A program made the translations under genes and the position numbers. The notes beneath the pieces are model-generated. The model was not told the DNA's origin. It did not search any database and was given only the letters and a program-made list of their open reading frames with translations. Positions 1 to 9,234 of a DNA stretch of 64,000 bases are shown one piece after another. Source of the DNA: Janthinobacterium sp. 344 (lineage in GTDB: Bacteria > Pseudomonadota > Gammaproteobacteria > Burkholderiales > Burkholderiaceae_D); the NCBI RefSeq assembly GCF_900112025.1, contig NZ_FOKL01000003.1, positions 372,001-436,000 of the forward strand. Direction: 5' to 3'. Each line of letters begins with the position of its first letter. Position 1 is the stretch's first letter.

Positions 1-343
1 TCTGCCCCTGGTTGACGGCTTCCACCGTGTGCTCCAGCTCGGAATACGCGGTGGTCAGGATGCGCACGATGTGCGGATGGCGGTCCCAGGCGTAGGACAG
101 CAACTCATTGCCATACGCGCCAGGCATGCGCTGGTCGGATACCAGCACGGCGATGCGGTCCGCGTGCTCGTCGAGGATGCGCTTGCCCTCCTCGACCGAG
201 GTGGCCGTCAGCACGTCGGCCAGCGGCGCGATGGCGCGCTGGAAGTATTTCAGGGCGTTGGCCTCGTCATCGACATAGAGTATCGTCGGCAAGCCTTGCG
301 CCGACTCACGCTGAGCCGGTAAACGCAGATTGGCGTCAATCAT
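1..343 (-). CDS. phcQ: PhcQ-like response regulator, N-terminal part (runs off the window)
   Basis: The visible 114 residues form a CheY-like receiver domain. The acidic pair lies in ILYVDDE (residues 21-27) and the likely phospho-acceptor is Asp70 in LVSDQRMPG. The ATG at 343 overlaps the end of the preceding phcR-like gene by 8 bp, so it is the last visible gene of the phcB-S-R operon. In Ralstonia the fourth gene of phcBSRQ encodes a response regulator that works with PhcR downstream of the sensor PhcS. The C-terminal output domain lies outside the window and cannot be judged. The assignment rests mainly on gene order; the receiver domain itself is certain. Confidence 0.8.
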   Translation of the reverse strand, partial: MIDANLRLPAQRESAQGLPTILYVDDEANALKYFQRAIAPLADVLTATSVEEGKRILDEHADRIAVLVSDQRMPGAYGNELLSYAWDRHPHIVRILTTAYSELEHTVEAVNQGQ

Positions 344-1433
344 GCTCGTTCCTTATATGTACTGGAAAATTCAGGGTTACCGTGGTGGAACTGCCAAACT
401 CGGTGGCGATGTCGAGGTTGCCGCCGAACGATTGCATCATGCGGTGGCAAAATACCATGCCCCAGCCCTTGCCTTCCTCGCCGCTGGCACTGACGGGGTC
501 GATCAACAGCTGCTCGACTATTTCGGGGGCGATGCCGGCGCCATTGTCGCGCACCTGGATGCGGCCGGCACCGATGCGGATGCGGATCGCCGGCTGCGTC
601 CGCTCTTCGGCGGAGCGCAAGGCATTCCTCAGCACGGACGACAGGATCAGCGCCACGCAATTGGGCGACTCGGCGATGGCGAAATCCTCGCCATCGTCGA
701 GCGTGATGGCGGCGCGCTGCTCCGCGCTCAAGGGGTAGCTGTCGAGCAAGGTGGCCAGCAGCTGGCGCGCGCTGCCGGCACCGCGCCCGCCCTGCATGCC
801 GGGTCCGGCACTGGCCAGGCGCACCGTGTCGACAAAGCTGGCCAGCACGGACAGGCAATAGCGCGCATTGTCGTGCATCAGCGAGGCCGCCTCGCCTATC
901 TCGGCCTGCGGCCCGCCGGCCGCCTGCGCGCGCCGTTCGATGCCGCGCGCGAAGTTGGCCATGGCCGCCAGCGGCGTATTCAATTCATGCGCGAGAAACG
1001 CCAGCGACTCTTCCATCGCCACCAGGCCCTGGCGCCGCGCCGCGCGCTCGCGGCCCGTCTGCACGGCCAGCTGCAGCGCCGTTTGCATGGCGGCCATGTC
1101 GAGCGGCTTTTCCAGCAGGCGGAACAGGGTGCCGCCATTGATCAGTTCAAGCAGCACGTCCTTGTCCGCATACGCTGTCACCAGCATGCAGACGATGTGC
1201 GGATAGCGCTGCGTCACCTCCTGCAGCAATTCGCTGCCCAGGCGGTCGGGCATGCGGTAATCGGTGACGAGCACGTCGACGTGGCCGGCGTCCTCGTCCA
1301 GCAGGGCCAGCGCCGCATCGACGCTCTGCGCCGTCAGCACGCGGTAGCGCGGGGCAAAGGCGCGCTCGAAATACTTGCAGGCCAGTGGCTCGTCGTCCAC
1401 GTACAGCACGCTGGCGCGGCTATCGTTATCCAT
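336..1433 (-). CDS. phcR: PhcR-like hybrid: receiver domain followed by histidine kinase
   Basis: This 365-residue soluble protein has an unusual order: a receiver domain first (about residues 8-120, VLYVDDE and phospho-acceptor Asp58 in LVTDYRMPD), then a kinase. The H-box is FLAHELNTPLAAM with His149. ATP-binding motifs follow (N-box near VLRNALRSA, G1 DNGAGIAP, G2 GKGWGMVFC). Ralstonia PhcR has this same receiver-plus-kinase layout and relays the 3-hydroxy fatty-acid methyl ester signal detected by PhcS. The gene starts 1 bp after phcS ends and overlaps the next gene by 8 bp, which indicates translational coupling. No membrane segment or signal peptide is visible, so it should act in the cytoplasm. 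Confidence 0.85.
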   Translation of the reverse strand: MDNDSRASVLYVDDEPLACKYFERAFAPRYRVLTAQSVDAALALLDEDAGHVDVLVTDYRMPDRLGSELLQEVTQRYPHIVCMLVTAYADKDVLLELINGGTLFRLLEKPLDMAAMQTALQLAVQTGRERAARRQGLVAMEESLAFLAHELNTPLAAMANFARGIERRAQAAGGPQAEIGEAASLMHDNARYCLSVLASFVDTVRLASAGPGMQGGRGAGSARQLLATLLDSYPLSAEQRAAITLDDGEDFAIAESPNCVALILSSVLRNALRSAEERTQPAIRIRIGAGRIQVRDNGAGIAPEIVEQLLIDPVSASGEEGKGWGMVFCHRMMQSFGGNLDIATEFGSSTTVTLNFPVHIRNEHD

Positions 1434-1434
1434 G

Positions 1435-2781
1435 CTAGCGGCCCTCCCAGTCCGAGCGCTGCAGGTCGAAGTTCATGCTGGCCCACTCGCCCAGCACGCT
1501 TTCGGCGCTGAGGGTGCCGCCGTGGCGCTCGATGACGCCATAGCTGATGCTCAGGCCCAGGCCCAGGCCCTGCCCCACTTCGCGCGTGGTGAAAAACGGT
1601 TCGAAGACGCGCGCCAGGTTTTCCGGCGCGATGCCGGGACCGTTGTCGCGCACGCTGATGCGCAGGCGGTCCTCCTGCCAGTGGGCCGTGATGCGGATCT
1701 CGAACGGCTGCGCATTGCCCTTGCGCATGGACAGCACGGCATTGCCCAGCAGGTTGATCAGCACGCCCACGATGGCCGCCTCGTCGCCGCGCACCAGGGT
1801 GTCGATCGGCAAATCGTGGCTGATGCTGACATTCTTCGTTTCGTGGCCCACCAGGCGGATGGCCGCGTCGAGCGCGCTGCGGAACTGGAAGTGTCCCGTT
1901 TCCAGCTGGTTGCCGCTCTTGCGGTAGGCAAAGGTCTTCAGGTCCGAGACGATGTGCTGCACCCGCAGCATGCCCTGCTTGGCGTCGGCCAGGCATTCGC
2001 TGACCAGCGCGCTCTGCTTGGCGGCCGGGTCTTCGATGGCCACCTCGATGGCCATCATGCAGAAATTCACGGGATTGTTCACTTCATGCAGCATGCCGGC
2101 GGCCAGGGTGCCGAGCGCGGCCATCTTTTCCTGCTGCAGCATCTGGCCCTTGATATCGGCCAGGCTCTTGTTGGTTTCTTCCAGCTGCGTATTTTTCAGC
2201 GCCACTTCCGCTTTCAGCTGGAACAGCATGAAACGGGCGCGCTCGTTAAAATAGGTAAACACGGCGCTGATGCTGGCCGACATGATGAGGAACAGGCAAT
2301 TGACGACAAACGTGCCCGGCAAGTCGACACCGCCCGCGTGCCAGACGCAGGCGCCCACGTACAGCAGGCAGGAAATGGCGCCGAAGACCATGTTTTGCCA
2401 CAGGCCGAAGGCCAGCACGATGCCCGAGGAATAGATGGCCAGGGTCATGCCCACGTAATAGATCGAGGTGGCGCCTTCGGTGACGGCGATCATCCAGGCG
2501 ATCATGATCTGCGGCAGGATCAGCCAGACAAAGGTCAGGCCCTGGATGCGGTCTTGCGCCCAGCGCGTGCGCATGGCCAGCACGACGATAAAGATCAGCA
2601 CGGAAACCAGCACGCGGGCGCTGGTAAACGCCGACTGCATGTCCGGATACAGGGCCGAGTCGAGGCCCATGCCCAGCAGGATCAGGACGATGCCCGTGTA
2701 GGCGCCGCCGCGGCTGAACTCCAGGCGGAAATCGCGCAAAACGGCCGAGTAGCCGGCCTGCAGGCCCGGATTATCCATCAA
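1435..2781 (-). CDS. phcS: PhcS-like membrane sensor histidine kinase
   Basis: A 448-residue sensor kinase. The N-terminal half (about residues 28-178) consists of hydrophobic segments with almost no periplasmic loop, as expected for a sensor of a lipophilic signal. A short coiled coil (about 185-220) leads to the H-box AAGMLHEVNNPVNF with His232, then the N-box (LINLLGNAVLSM), G1 (DNGPGIAPENL) and G2 (GQGLGLGLSIS). Ralstonia PhcS detects 3-hydroxypalmitate or 3-hydroxymyristate methyl ester and signals through PhcR/PhcQ. Its ATG lies inside the stop of the methyltransferase gene (ATGA overlap, 2778-2781), so signal synthase and sensor are translationally coupled. The exact ligand is an inference from the family. 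Confidence 0.88.
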   Translation of the reverse strand: MMDNPGLQAGYSAVLRDFRLEFSRGGAYTGIVLILLGMGLDSALYPDMQSAFTSARVLVSVLIFIVVLAMRTRWAQDRIQGLTFVWLILPQIMIAWMIAVTEGATSIYYVGMTLAIYSSGIVLAFGLWQNMVFGAISCLLYVGACVWHAGGVDLPGTFVVNCLFLIMSASISAVFTYFNERARFMLFQLKAEVALKNTQLEETNKSLADIKGQMLQQEKMAALGTLAAGMLHEVNNPVNFCMMAIEVAIEDPAAKQSALVSECLADAKQGMLRVQHIVSDLKTFAYRKSGNQLETGHFQFRSALDAAIRLVGHETKNVSISHDLPIDTLVRGDEAAIVGVLINLLGNAVLSMRKGNAQPFEIRITAHWQEDRLRISVRDNGPGIAPENLARVFEPFFTTREVGQGLGLGLSISYGVIERHGGTLSAESVLGEWASMNFDLQRSDWEGR

Positions 2782-4172
2782 GGAATGCTCACTTCCGCAA
2801 ACACATTCACGCCCGTGGCGTCGACATAAATATGGTGGTCTGTCGCATGCTCGGGCAGCAAGGCCGACAAGCTGGCTTCATTGCGATAGATCAAATGCCA
2901 TTCCAGCAAATGCTCCATGCCGAACTTGCCGGGATTATCGGCGTGCACATTCGTCACCAGCAGGCGCCCGCCCGGCCCCACGCGCGAGGCGAAGTGCAGC
3001 AGCAGGCGCGCGCACACCTTGTCGGACAGATAGTCGAACAGGCCGGCGCAGTACACGGCATCGAAACTGCCGGGCAAGCCCGTGGCGCCCGAGCCGTGGC
3101 GGCGCTTGAGCAGATTGTGCACGGAGTCATGCACGTAATCGATCTCCACCACGCGCCCCGTGCGCTGCATGATGGTGGTCAGGCGCGCGCGCGTCCAGTC
3201 CAGCGTCTCGCTGCTGAAATCGACCAGCTCGAATGCCAGCCATTGCGCATCGGGGCAGGTTTCCAGGAAGCGCTGCACTTCGATGGCCGGACCGCAGCCC
3301 ACGTTGAGCACTTTATATACGCGCCCGGCCGCGCGCGCCGCCGCCGCCTTCTGCGCCAGGAATTCCGTCAGGATATCGATGCGGTTGCGGTGCGCCGTGG
3401 CGACGGCCGCCTGCAGAAAGGCCGCATTGACAATTTGAAAGTAGGTGCTCGGCCCCTGGCGCGGATCGTCGAGCAGCTGGTTGACCATCTGGTAGTCGCC
3501 CGCATAGCCGAGCGGCTTGGTAAACGTGCGGAAGACGAACGGCGCGCGCAGGATCAGCGGATGCAGCGCCGTCTGGGCAAACGCGCGGTGCGCCGGCGCC
3601 CGCTCCTCCTCGACCAGCGAGGCTTCCACTTCCAGCTGGCGCAAGTACAGCTGGGTTTGCTCCATCAGGGGCAAGGCCAGCTCGTCAAAAATATCGGCGC
3701 GCAGGCGGCCGTTTTCCTTGGGCAGCGAATCGGACAAGTCGACCTGTTCGACCCAGCGCGCCACCTCCGACAGGAAGGCACGCATTTCATTGACGACGAT
3801 CTGGTAGTCGCGGCGGATGCGGAAGCGCTCGCCCCAGCCGGCCACGAAGGCGCTGGACTCCTTCGCCACCGCGCCCTTGACCACCACCACGTCGCTCAGT
3901 TCGCGCCACTCGTCGATCAGGGTGACGGAAACGATGGCCGTCAAGCCCGTGTTGACGCTGCTGATGACGACGGCCTTGCCGACGTAGGCATTTTTCGCCC
4001 CCATGCGCACCGTCAGCTCGTTGAGCACCTCGCTGACCTGCACAATCGAGTAGGGATTGTAGATTTCCATCACCAGCGAATTACGCTGCAGGTTGAAAAT
4101 CGTGCCGCGCACCGCCTCACCCTGGGTGTTGCGGAAACTGACGACTGGATCGATTTGCGATTGTGAATACAC
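2778..4172 (-). CDS. phcB: PhcB-like SAM-dependent methyltransferase, quorum-signal synthase
   Basis: A 464-residue protein with an N-terminal PilZ-like beta domain (about 8-90) and a class I SAM-dependent methyltransferase domain. The SAM-binding motif I reads VLNVGCGPA at 288-296. In Ralstonia the orthologous PhcB methylates a 3-hydroxy fatty acid to give the diffusible methyl-ester signal that PhcS senses. It is the first gene of the operon, and its stop overlaps the start of the sensor kinase. There are 277 bp of upstream non-coding DNA before the convergent end of the AraC gene. Gene order, length and domain layout all fit phcB; the acyl chain length of the product cannot be read from sequence. 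Confidence 0.85.
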   Translation of the reverse strand: MYSQSQIDPVVSFRNTQGEAVRGTIFNLQRNSLVMEIYNPYSIVQVSEVLNELTVRMGAKNAYVGKAVVISSVNTGLTAIVSVTLIDEWRELSDVVVVKGAVAKESSAFVAGWGERFRIRRDYQIVVNEMRAFLSEVARWVEQVDLSDSLPKENGRLRADIFDELALPLMEQTQLYLRQLEVEASLVEEERAPAHRAFAQTALHPLILRAPFVFRTFTKPLGYAGDYQMVNQLLDDPRQGPSTYFQIVNAAFLQAAVATAHRNRIDILTEFLAQKAAAARAAGRVYKVLNVGCGPAIEVQRFLETCPDAQWLAFELVDFSSETLDWTRARLTTIMQRTGRVVEIDYVHDSVHNLLKRRHGSGATGLPGSFDAVYCAGLFDYLSDKVCARLLLHFASRVGPGGRLLVTNVHADNPGKFGMEHLLEWHLIYRNEASLSALLPEHATDHHIYVDATGVNVFAEVSIP

Positions 4173-4449
4173 GATTGAGCATTATCAAGTGCCCGGCTCC
4201 CGGCGCGCCAATTGCTTGGGGGCGCCAGTGGCCAGACTGGGTTAAGGCAAGGCAAACCGGTCGTTTGCCGCCGGCCGCCATCGATATGGGGCGCTGCGGC
4301 GTCGTGTGACGCCACGGTTGCCGGACCGCCTCAAAGCGCGTCTGTTCGCTCTCTGATCGAGTGTACTATGGATGTAGCAGAACGGGCAATTGTTCCCTCT
4401 GGAACGACTTGCTCTGGCGCTGGCGCGCAACGTTGCCGCGCGAATGCCT

Positions 4450-5475
4450 TCAACCGGCTACGAACAGTGCCAGCGCGTGACGCAGCAACTGCGGCGTTTG
4501 CCCCGTCCAGCGCTTGAACGATCGGCGAAAGTTGGTGGCATCATGAAAGCCGAGATAGGCGGCCACGGCGTCATTGTCGTAGCCATGCGCCTGGAACAGG
4601 TAGATCGCCTTGTGCGCGCGCACCTGGTCCAGCTCGGCCTGGAAGTGCGTGCCATGGCGCGCCAGGTGGCGCTTGAAGGTGGCGGGACTGACGCCGAAGT
4701 CCTGCGCCGTGCGCTCCAGGGTGGGCGTGCAGCGGATGTTCGCCAGCAGATAATCGTATAGCGCGCCCAGCAGGCTGGCGGCGGGCACGGGCGCCGCCGC
4801 CGCCGCCCGCAAGGCCAGCGCGGCCGCCGTGGCATTGCCGCGCGGCCAGGGCTTGTCGAGCCAGCCGGAATCGATCAGCATGGCGTCGACCTGGCAATCG
4901 AAGCGCAGCGCCTGGCCCAGGTGCACTTCATGCTGCTCCACGTGGCGGGGCCGCGCGCGGTTGAAACAGAAGCGCCACGGCAAGGCGACACCGGACAGCC
5001 AGCGGCACATGGCCGCCAGCGCCGTCATGTGCATCTCCACCAGGAAGGGCAGCTGGCTGGGCGCGCCGAACGCATCGACCCAGTACAGCACGTGCATGTC
5101 GCCCGCCTCGCGCAAGCGCGGCTGCAGCAACGGACACAGCAAGGTATGAAAATCGCACAGAATGGATAAGGCCTGGCGCAGGTTCTGCGCCTGCAGCAAG
5201 GCGTGGCTGACGGCGCCGTAGTGGCCCGGCAGCATCTGCTGGCCCAGCATGAAACTGGTGTCAAAGCTGTCCAGGCCGCGCGCCACATTGGCCAGCAATT
5301 GCAGGTACTGCGCCGCGCTGATCTGGCTTTCCTCGGCCGGCAGCGCGCCGTCGTCGAGGCCCGTGCCCTTGAGCAGCGGCGCCGTCGCCAGTTCGCGGCT
5401 GCGCGCATAGTCGAGCACCAGCGCCGGCTGGTGCCGCGCCGCAATGCCGGGGTCGCCTTGCTGGTTCAGCTGCAT
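4450..5475 (-). CDS. AraC-family transcriptional regulator (OruR/ArgR-like layout)
   Basis: A 341-residue regulator. Residues about 20-215 resemble the arabinose-binding-type N-terminal domain found in longer AraC proteins, including the HALLQAQNLRQAL and FCDFHTLLCPL stretch. The C-terminal AraC helix-turn-helix pair spans about 240-335 (LERTAQDFGVSPATFKRHL and YLGFHDATNFRRSFKRWTG). I chose the ATG at 5475 because it forms a TGATG overlap with the stop of the upstream GGDEF gene; a longer reading frame further upstream is only the antisense-like frame of that gene. The coupling suggests that both proteins act in one pathway. The target genes are unknown. Confidence 0.87.
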   Translation of the reverse strand: MQLNQQGDPGIAARHQPALVLDYARSRELATAPLLKGTGLDDGALPAEESQISAAQYLQLLANVARGLDSFDTSFMLGQQMLPGHYGAVSHALLQAQNLRQALSILCDFHTLLCPLLQPRLREAGDMHVLYWVDAFGAPSQLPFLVEMHMTALAAMCRWLSGVALPWRFCFNRARPRHVEQHEVHLGQALRFDCQVDAMLIDSGWLDKPWPRGNATAAALALRAAAAAPVPAASLLGALYDYLLANIRCTPTLERTAQDFGVSPATFKRHLARHGTHFQAELDQVRAHKAIYLFQAHGYDNDAVAAYLGFHDATNFRRSFKRWTGQTPQLLRHALALFVAG

Positions 5476-6404
5476 CAGGCGGGCGCGGCGCTTCGGGTCC
5501 TGGCGCCGGCCCCGGGACTGCCGCCACGCTCCGGCGACTCGACGGCCCGGCTCAGTTCGGCCAGCACCACTTCCGGCACGCCAGCGGTCAGCGCACAGGC
5601 GTGGCGCAGGCTCAGGCGGATTTCGCGGTTGTCGTTCGTGTGATGGCGCATCTGCCCCACCATGGCGCACAGGTGGCGCGCATGCGCCGCCGCATCCTCG
5701 CGCGACACGCCCGGCATCAGCACGGCAAAGCGGTCGCCCGCGTAGCGGCACAGCAAGTCGTCATTGCGCAAATTCAGCAGCAGCATGTGGCCCACGGCTT
5801 GCAGCACGCGGTCGCCTTCGCGGTGGCCGTGTTCGCGGTTAATCAAATGAAAGCTGTCGATGTCGAGCAGGACCAGCGCGCAGTCGAGGCCGGGGCGGCG
5901 TTCCTGTTCCAGGCGCATCTGCGTGCGCAGATAGCTGGCATCGGCCAGCTGCGTGATGCGGTCGAAGGCGCGGTGGTCGCGGAACAGGCGTTCGCGCTTT
6001 TGCAAATGCTCGTTCAGGCGAAATTGTTCCTGACGCCAATAGTACATGCCGATCGTCAACACCAGCATGCCAAAGGGAATCAGCGCCTCGAGCCAGTTGT
6101 CCCACACTTCGCGCTTGTCGACGGCAAAGAATTCATCCAGACAATCGGCCCAGGAACCCAGCATGATGGCGCACAGGCCGCCGGCGATCAGCCTCGTCAC
6201 CAGGCCACGGGGCCGGCTGCTCAAGGTAAACAGGAACCACACGCCCGCCATGACGGCCGTGCCGCCTTCGCAGACGATATCCATCCACTTCCAGATGGCA
6301 ATCGGTTTCGGCTGTCCGAGGGTAGCGTACAGGATGAAGAACAGGGGCAAGGCCAGCGCGGCGGCGATCAGGCTGTTACGGTGCAATGGCAGCATTGGGG
6401 TCAA
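5475..6404 (-). CDS. Membrane GGDEF-domain protein with a degenerate active site
   Basis: A 309-residue protein with four hydrophobic segments (about 11-28, 45-61, 72-86, 108-123), a short linker helix, and a GGDEF fold (about 145-300). The metal/substrate loop DIDSFHLIN (181-189) is close to the diguanylate cyclase consensus. The signature loop reads AGDRF (222-226) instead of GG(D/E)EF, so the central catalytic residues are missing. By family knowledge such proteins usually do not synthesise c-di-GMP and instead bind partners or nucleotide. It overlaps the AraC gene by one base and is probably co-transcribed with it. Loss of activity is an inference from the motif. Confidence 0.85.
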   Translation of the reverse strand: MTPMLPLHRNSLIAAALALPLFFILYATLGQPKPIAIWKWMDIVCEGGTAVMAGVWFLFTLSSRPRGLVTRLIAGGLCAIMLGSWADCLDEFFAVDKREVWDNWLEALIPFGMLVLTIGMYYWRQEQFRLNEHLQKRERLFRDHRAFDRITQLADASYLRTQMRLEQERRPGLDCALVLLDIDSFHLINREHGHREGDRVLQAVGHMLLLNLRNDDLLCRYAGDRFAVLMPGVSREDAAAHARHLCAMVGQMRHHTNDNREIRLSLRHACALTAGVPEVVLAELSRAVESPERGGSPGAGARTRSAAPA

Positions 6405-6702
6405 CCTTTAAAAGTGGTGCTGCCGCCACGATAGCGCCCGCCCATGACGGCACGATGACACGCGGGCGCGGCGCGCGACAGGTGCAAACGGCTCAACATT
6501 GCCTGCGCGGCCCGTGCAAATCCGGCAAGCCTTGGCCCGTGCGCCCTGCGCCGGCAGGTCATTTCAGCTCACCCCGCTTCATTTCCTACCGGAAAGCGTC
6601 TCCCTACCGTTGTTTTCAGAGCGACAAGCCCTTGCCTGTCACGCAACCGTCATATTTGCTGCCTAGAATCCGCCCGGTTCCTTCTCCCTAACCGAGCTCT
6701 TC

Positions 6703-9234
6703 ATGAAAACCATGCACACTTCCTTCCCCTCCCCGCTGCGCCTGACGGCCCTGGCCATCGGCATCATGGCCGCCTTCAGCGGTCAAAGCCATGCGCAAGA
6801 TGCGGACGGCCAGCCGGCGGCCACCGTGGTCGTCAGCGGCCAGCGCGCCAGCCTGCGCAATGCCATCGCTGCGCAAGAGAAAGCCGACAACATCATCAGC
6901 GTCATCAGCAGCGACGATATCGGCGGCTTGCCCGATAAAAACGCGGCCGAGGCGCTGGCCCGCCTGCCGGGCGTGTCCGTGCAGCGCGACCAGGGCGAAG
7001 GCCGCTACATCACCGTGCGCGGCCTGGGCCCGGACCTGAATGCCGTCACCATCAACGGCGCGCTGGTGCCGTCGCCGGAAGCGGGCCGCCGCGCCGTGGC
7101 CCTCGACATCCTGCCTGCCGGCCTGATCCGCACCCTGGAAGTCTCGAAAACTTTACTCCCGGAAATGGATGCCAACTCGCTGGGCGCCACGATCGAAGTG
7201 AAATCGCTGTCCGCCTTCGACTTGCCGGGCAAGCTGCTGTCGGCCAACGTGGCCGCCAGCCATGATGAAAAGACGGGCAAGACCAGCCCCAGCGGCGGCG
7301 CCCTGTGGGCGCAGCGTTTTCTGGACGGCAAACTGGGCGTGGCCGCCGGCCTGAGCGCGGAAAAGCGCTCGTTCGGTTCCGATGACGTGGAGACGGGCGG
7401 TTCCTGGAGCAAGGGTAAATTGTCCAGCCTGGAATTGCGCGACTACCTGCCCGTGCGCAAGCGCGGCGCGCTGGCCGTCAACCTCGATTACCGCCCGGAG
7501 GCGGGCAACAGCTGGTTCCTGCGCTCGTTTGTCAGCGAGTTTTCCGACGATGAAGTGCGCGACCGCCTGACCATCAGCAACATCGCCGGCGGCAGCCTGG
7601 CCGAGGGAGAAACGGCCAGCGCGCGCGCCGAGCGCCGCATCCGCCAGCGCAAGTACACGCAGCAAGTGCGCTCGCTGGTGCTGGGCACGCAGCAGAAATC
7701 GGGCGACTGGACCCTCGACGTGAAAGGCGGCCTGAGCCGCGCTACGGAAGACACGCCGGAATCCTTGAACGACGGCCGCTTCCGCGGCACCAGCAACTTT
7801 AGCGGCATCAGCTTCAATGGCACCGAGCAACCATTATTGAGCGGCCCCGCCGCCCTGTACGACCCGGCCAATTACGCCCTGAACGCCATCACCCTGCAAA
7901 AACGCTATTCGAAGGACAACGAGCACCACCTGCGCATCGACCTGGCGCGCAAGTTCGACATCGCCACGCTGAAATTCGGCGCGAAAGTCAGCCGCCGCGA
8001 AAAGACCAATGACACGGATCAATGGGCCTACAACAGCAGCAAGGCGACGAGCGGCAATTACTGGGGCGCCGGCTCCACCTCGATGAGCAATTTCGTGCAG
8101 GGACATACGCTCGACTATGACCTGGGCAACATCGGCGTGGCGCTCGATCCACGCCTCATCCGCGCCCGCGTGGCGGGGCTGGACCGCGACAAGGCGCGCC
8201 TGGCCACGGAATCCATCATCAACGACTACCGCATGCATGAAGACATCAACGCCATGTATGTGCAGAACAGCTATGACTTCGACGCCTGGCACATCCTCGG
8301 CGGCGTGCGCGCCGAACGCACCAGTTTTGACGCGGCCGGCTCGCAGGTGGACAGCGCCGGCGTGGCCTCGCCCTTGACGCGCGAACGGTCGTACACCAAC
8401 TGGCTGCCGAACCTGCAAACGCGCTATGACCTCGATCACAAGACCAGCGTGCGGGCCGCCTGGACGCAAGCCGTGGTGCGCGCCAACTTCAGCCAGCTGG
8501 CGCCCGGCATCAGCCTGGCCAGCAACACGGAAGCCGTGATCGGCAACCCGGACTTGAAACCCTTGAAGGCGAACAACCTGGACCTCGGTATCGAGCGAGT
8601 CCTGGGCAACGACGGCGTGATGTCGGCCTACGGTTTCTACAAGGACATCAAGAATTTCACCTACACGACCAACCTGGCCGGCACGGGCCAGTGGGCCGGC
8701 TACACGACGGCCACCTCGTATGCGAATGGCGACGCGGCCAAAGTCAAAGGCATCGAACTGGCCTACATGCAGCCGCTGCGCATGCTGCCGGCGCCGTTCA
8801 ACAAGTTCCTCGTGGGCATCAACGGCACCCTGAGCACCTCCAGCGCGCAGATCGGCCGCTACGACAAGGCGAGCAAGCAGCAGATGCACCGCGACATCCG
8901 CCTGCCGGGCCAGTCGAACCAGGTGATGAACTTGATGCTGGGCTATGAAACGGGCCCCGTCAGCGCCCGCCTGGCCCTCAACTACAAGTCGCCGTATCTG
9001 CTGGAAATGGGCGGCGACATCCTCGACCAGAGCCAGGATCATCTCGTCGACAGCCAGAAGCAGCTCGATTTCTCGCTGTCCTACCAGATCAGCAAACAGT
9101 TCCAGGTGACGTTCGAGGCGGCTAACCTGAACAATGAAAAATACTATGTCTACCAGGGCACGAAGCAATACAACGTGCAGAACGAACAATACGGCCGCAC
9201 CTTCAAGCTGAGCCTGAAAGCCAGCGCCTTCTGA
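6703..9234 (+). CDS. TonB-dependent outer-membrane receptor linked to phytase
   Basis: An 843-residue TonB-dependent receptor. A signal peptide ends near SGQSHAQD (about residue 30). The plug domain follows (IGGLPDKNAAEALARLPGVSVQRDQGEGRYITVRG, about 70-190), then a large beta-barrel ending in the typical aromatic C-terminal strand FKLSLKASAF. The TGA stop overlaps the ATG of the beta-propeller phytase gene, so receptor and enzyme are coupled. This pairing is common in proteobacteria and points to uptake of an inositol phosphate, or of its metal complex, across the outer membrane. The 298 bp upstream (6405-6702) hold the promoter region; I saw no clear operator there. Confidence 0.93.
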   Translation: MKTMHTSFPSPLRLTALAIGIMAAFSGQSHAQDADGQPAATVVVSGQRASLRNAIAAQEKADNIISVISSDDIGGLPDKNAAEALARLPGVSVQRDQGEGRYITVRGLGPDLNAVTINGALVPSPEAGRRAVALDILPAGLIRTLEVSKTLLPEMDANSLGATIEVKSLSAFDLPGKLLSANVAASHDEKTGKTSPSGGALWAQRFLDGKLGVAAGLSAEKRSFGSDDVETGGSWSKGKLSSLELRDYLPVRKRGALAVNLDYRPEAGNSWFLRSFVSEFSDDEVRDRLTISNIAGGSLAEGETASARAERRIRQRKYTQQVRSLVLGTQQKSGDWTLDVKGGLSRATEDTPESLNDGRFRGTSNFSGISFNGTEQPLLSGPAALYDPANYALNAITLQKRYSKDNEHHLRIDLARKFDIATLKFGAKVSRREKTNDTDQWAYNSSKATSGNYWGAGSTSMSNFVQGHTLDYDLGNIGVALDPRLIRARVAGLDRDKARLATESIINDYRMHEDINAMYVQNSYDFDAWHILGGVRAERTSFDAAGSQVDSAGVASPLTRERSYTNWLPNLQTRYDLDHKTSVRAAWTQAVVRANFSQLAPGISLASNTEAVIGNPDLKPLKANNLDLGIERVLGNDGVMSAYGFYKDIKNFTYTTNLAGTGQWAGYTTATSYANGDAAKVKGIELAYMQPLRMLPAPFNKFLVGINGTLSTSSAQIGRYDKASKQQMHRDIRLPGQSNQVMNLMLGYETGPVSARLALNYKSPYLLEMGGDILDQSQDHLVDSQKQLDFSLSYQISKQFQVTFEAANLNNEKYYVYQGTKQYNVQNEQYGRTFKLSLKASAF

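Noticed and set aside
330..1511. Long plus-strand frame over the phc operon
   Set aside because: Antisense shadow of phcR in high-GC DNA; low-complexity Arg/Ala/His-rich translation and no family match.
7834..9189. 451-codon minus-strand frame in the TonB receptor
   Set aside because: Shadow of the receptor gene; repetitive Val/Ala/His composition without domain.
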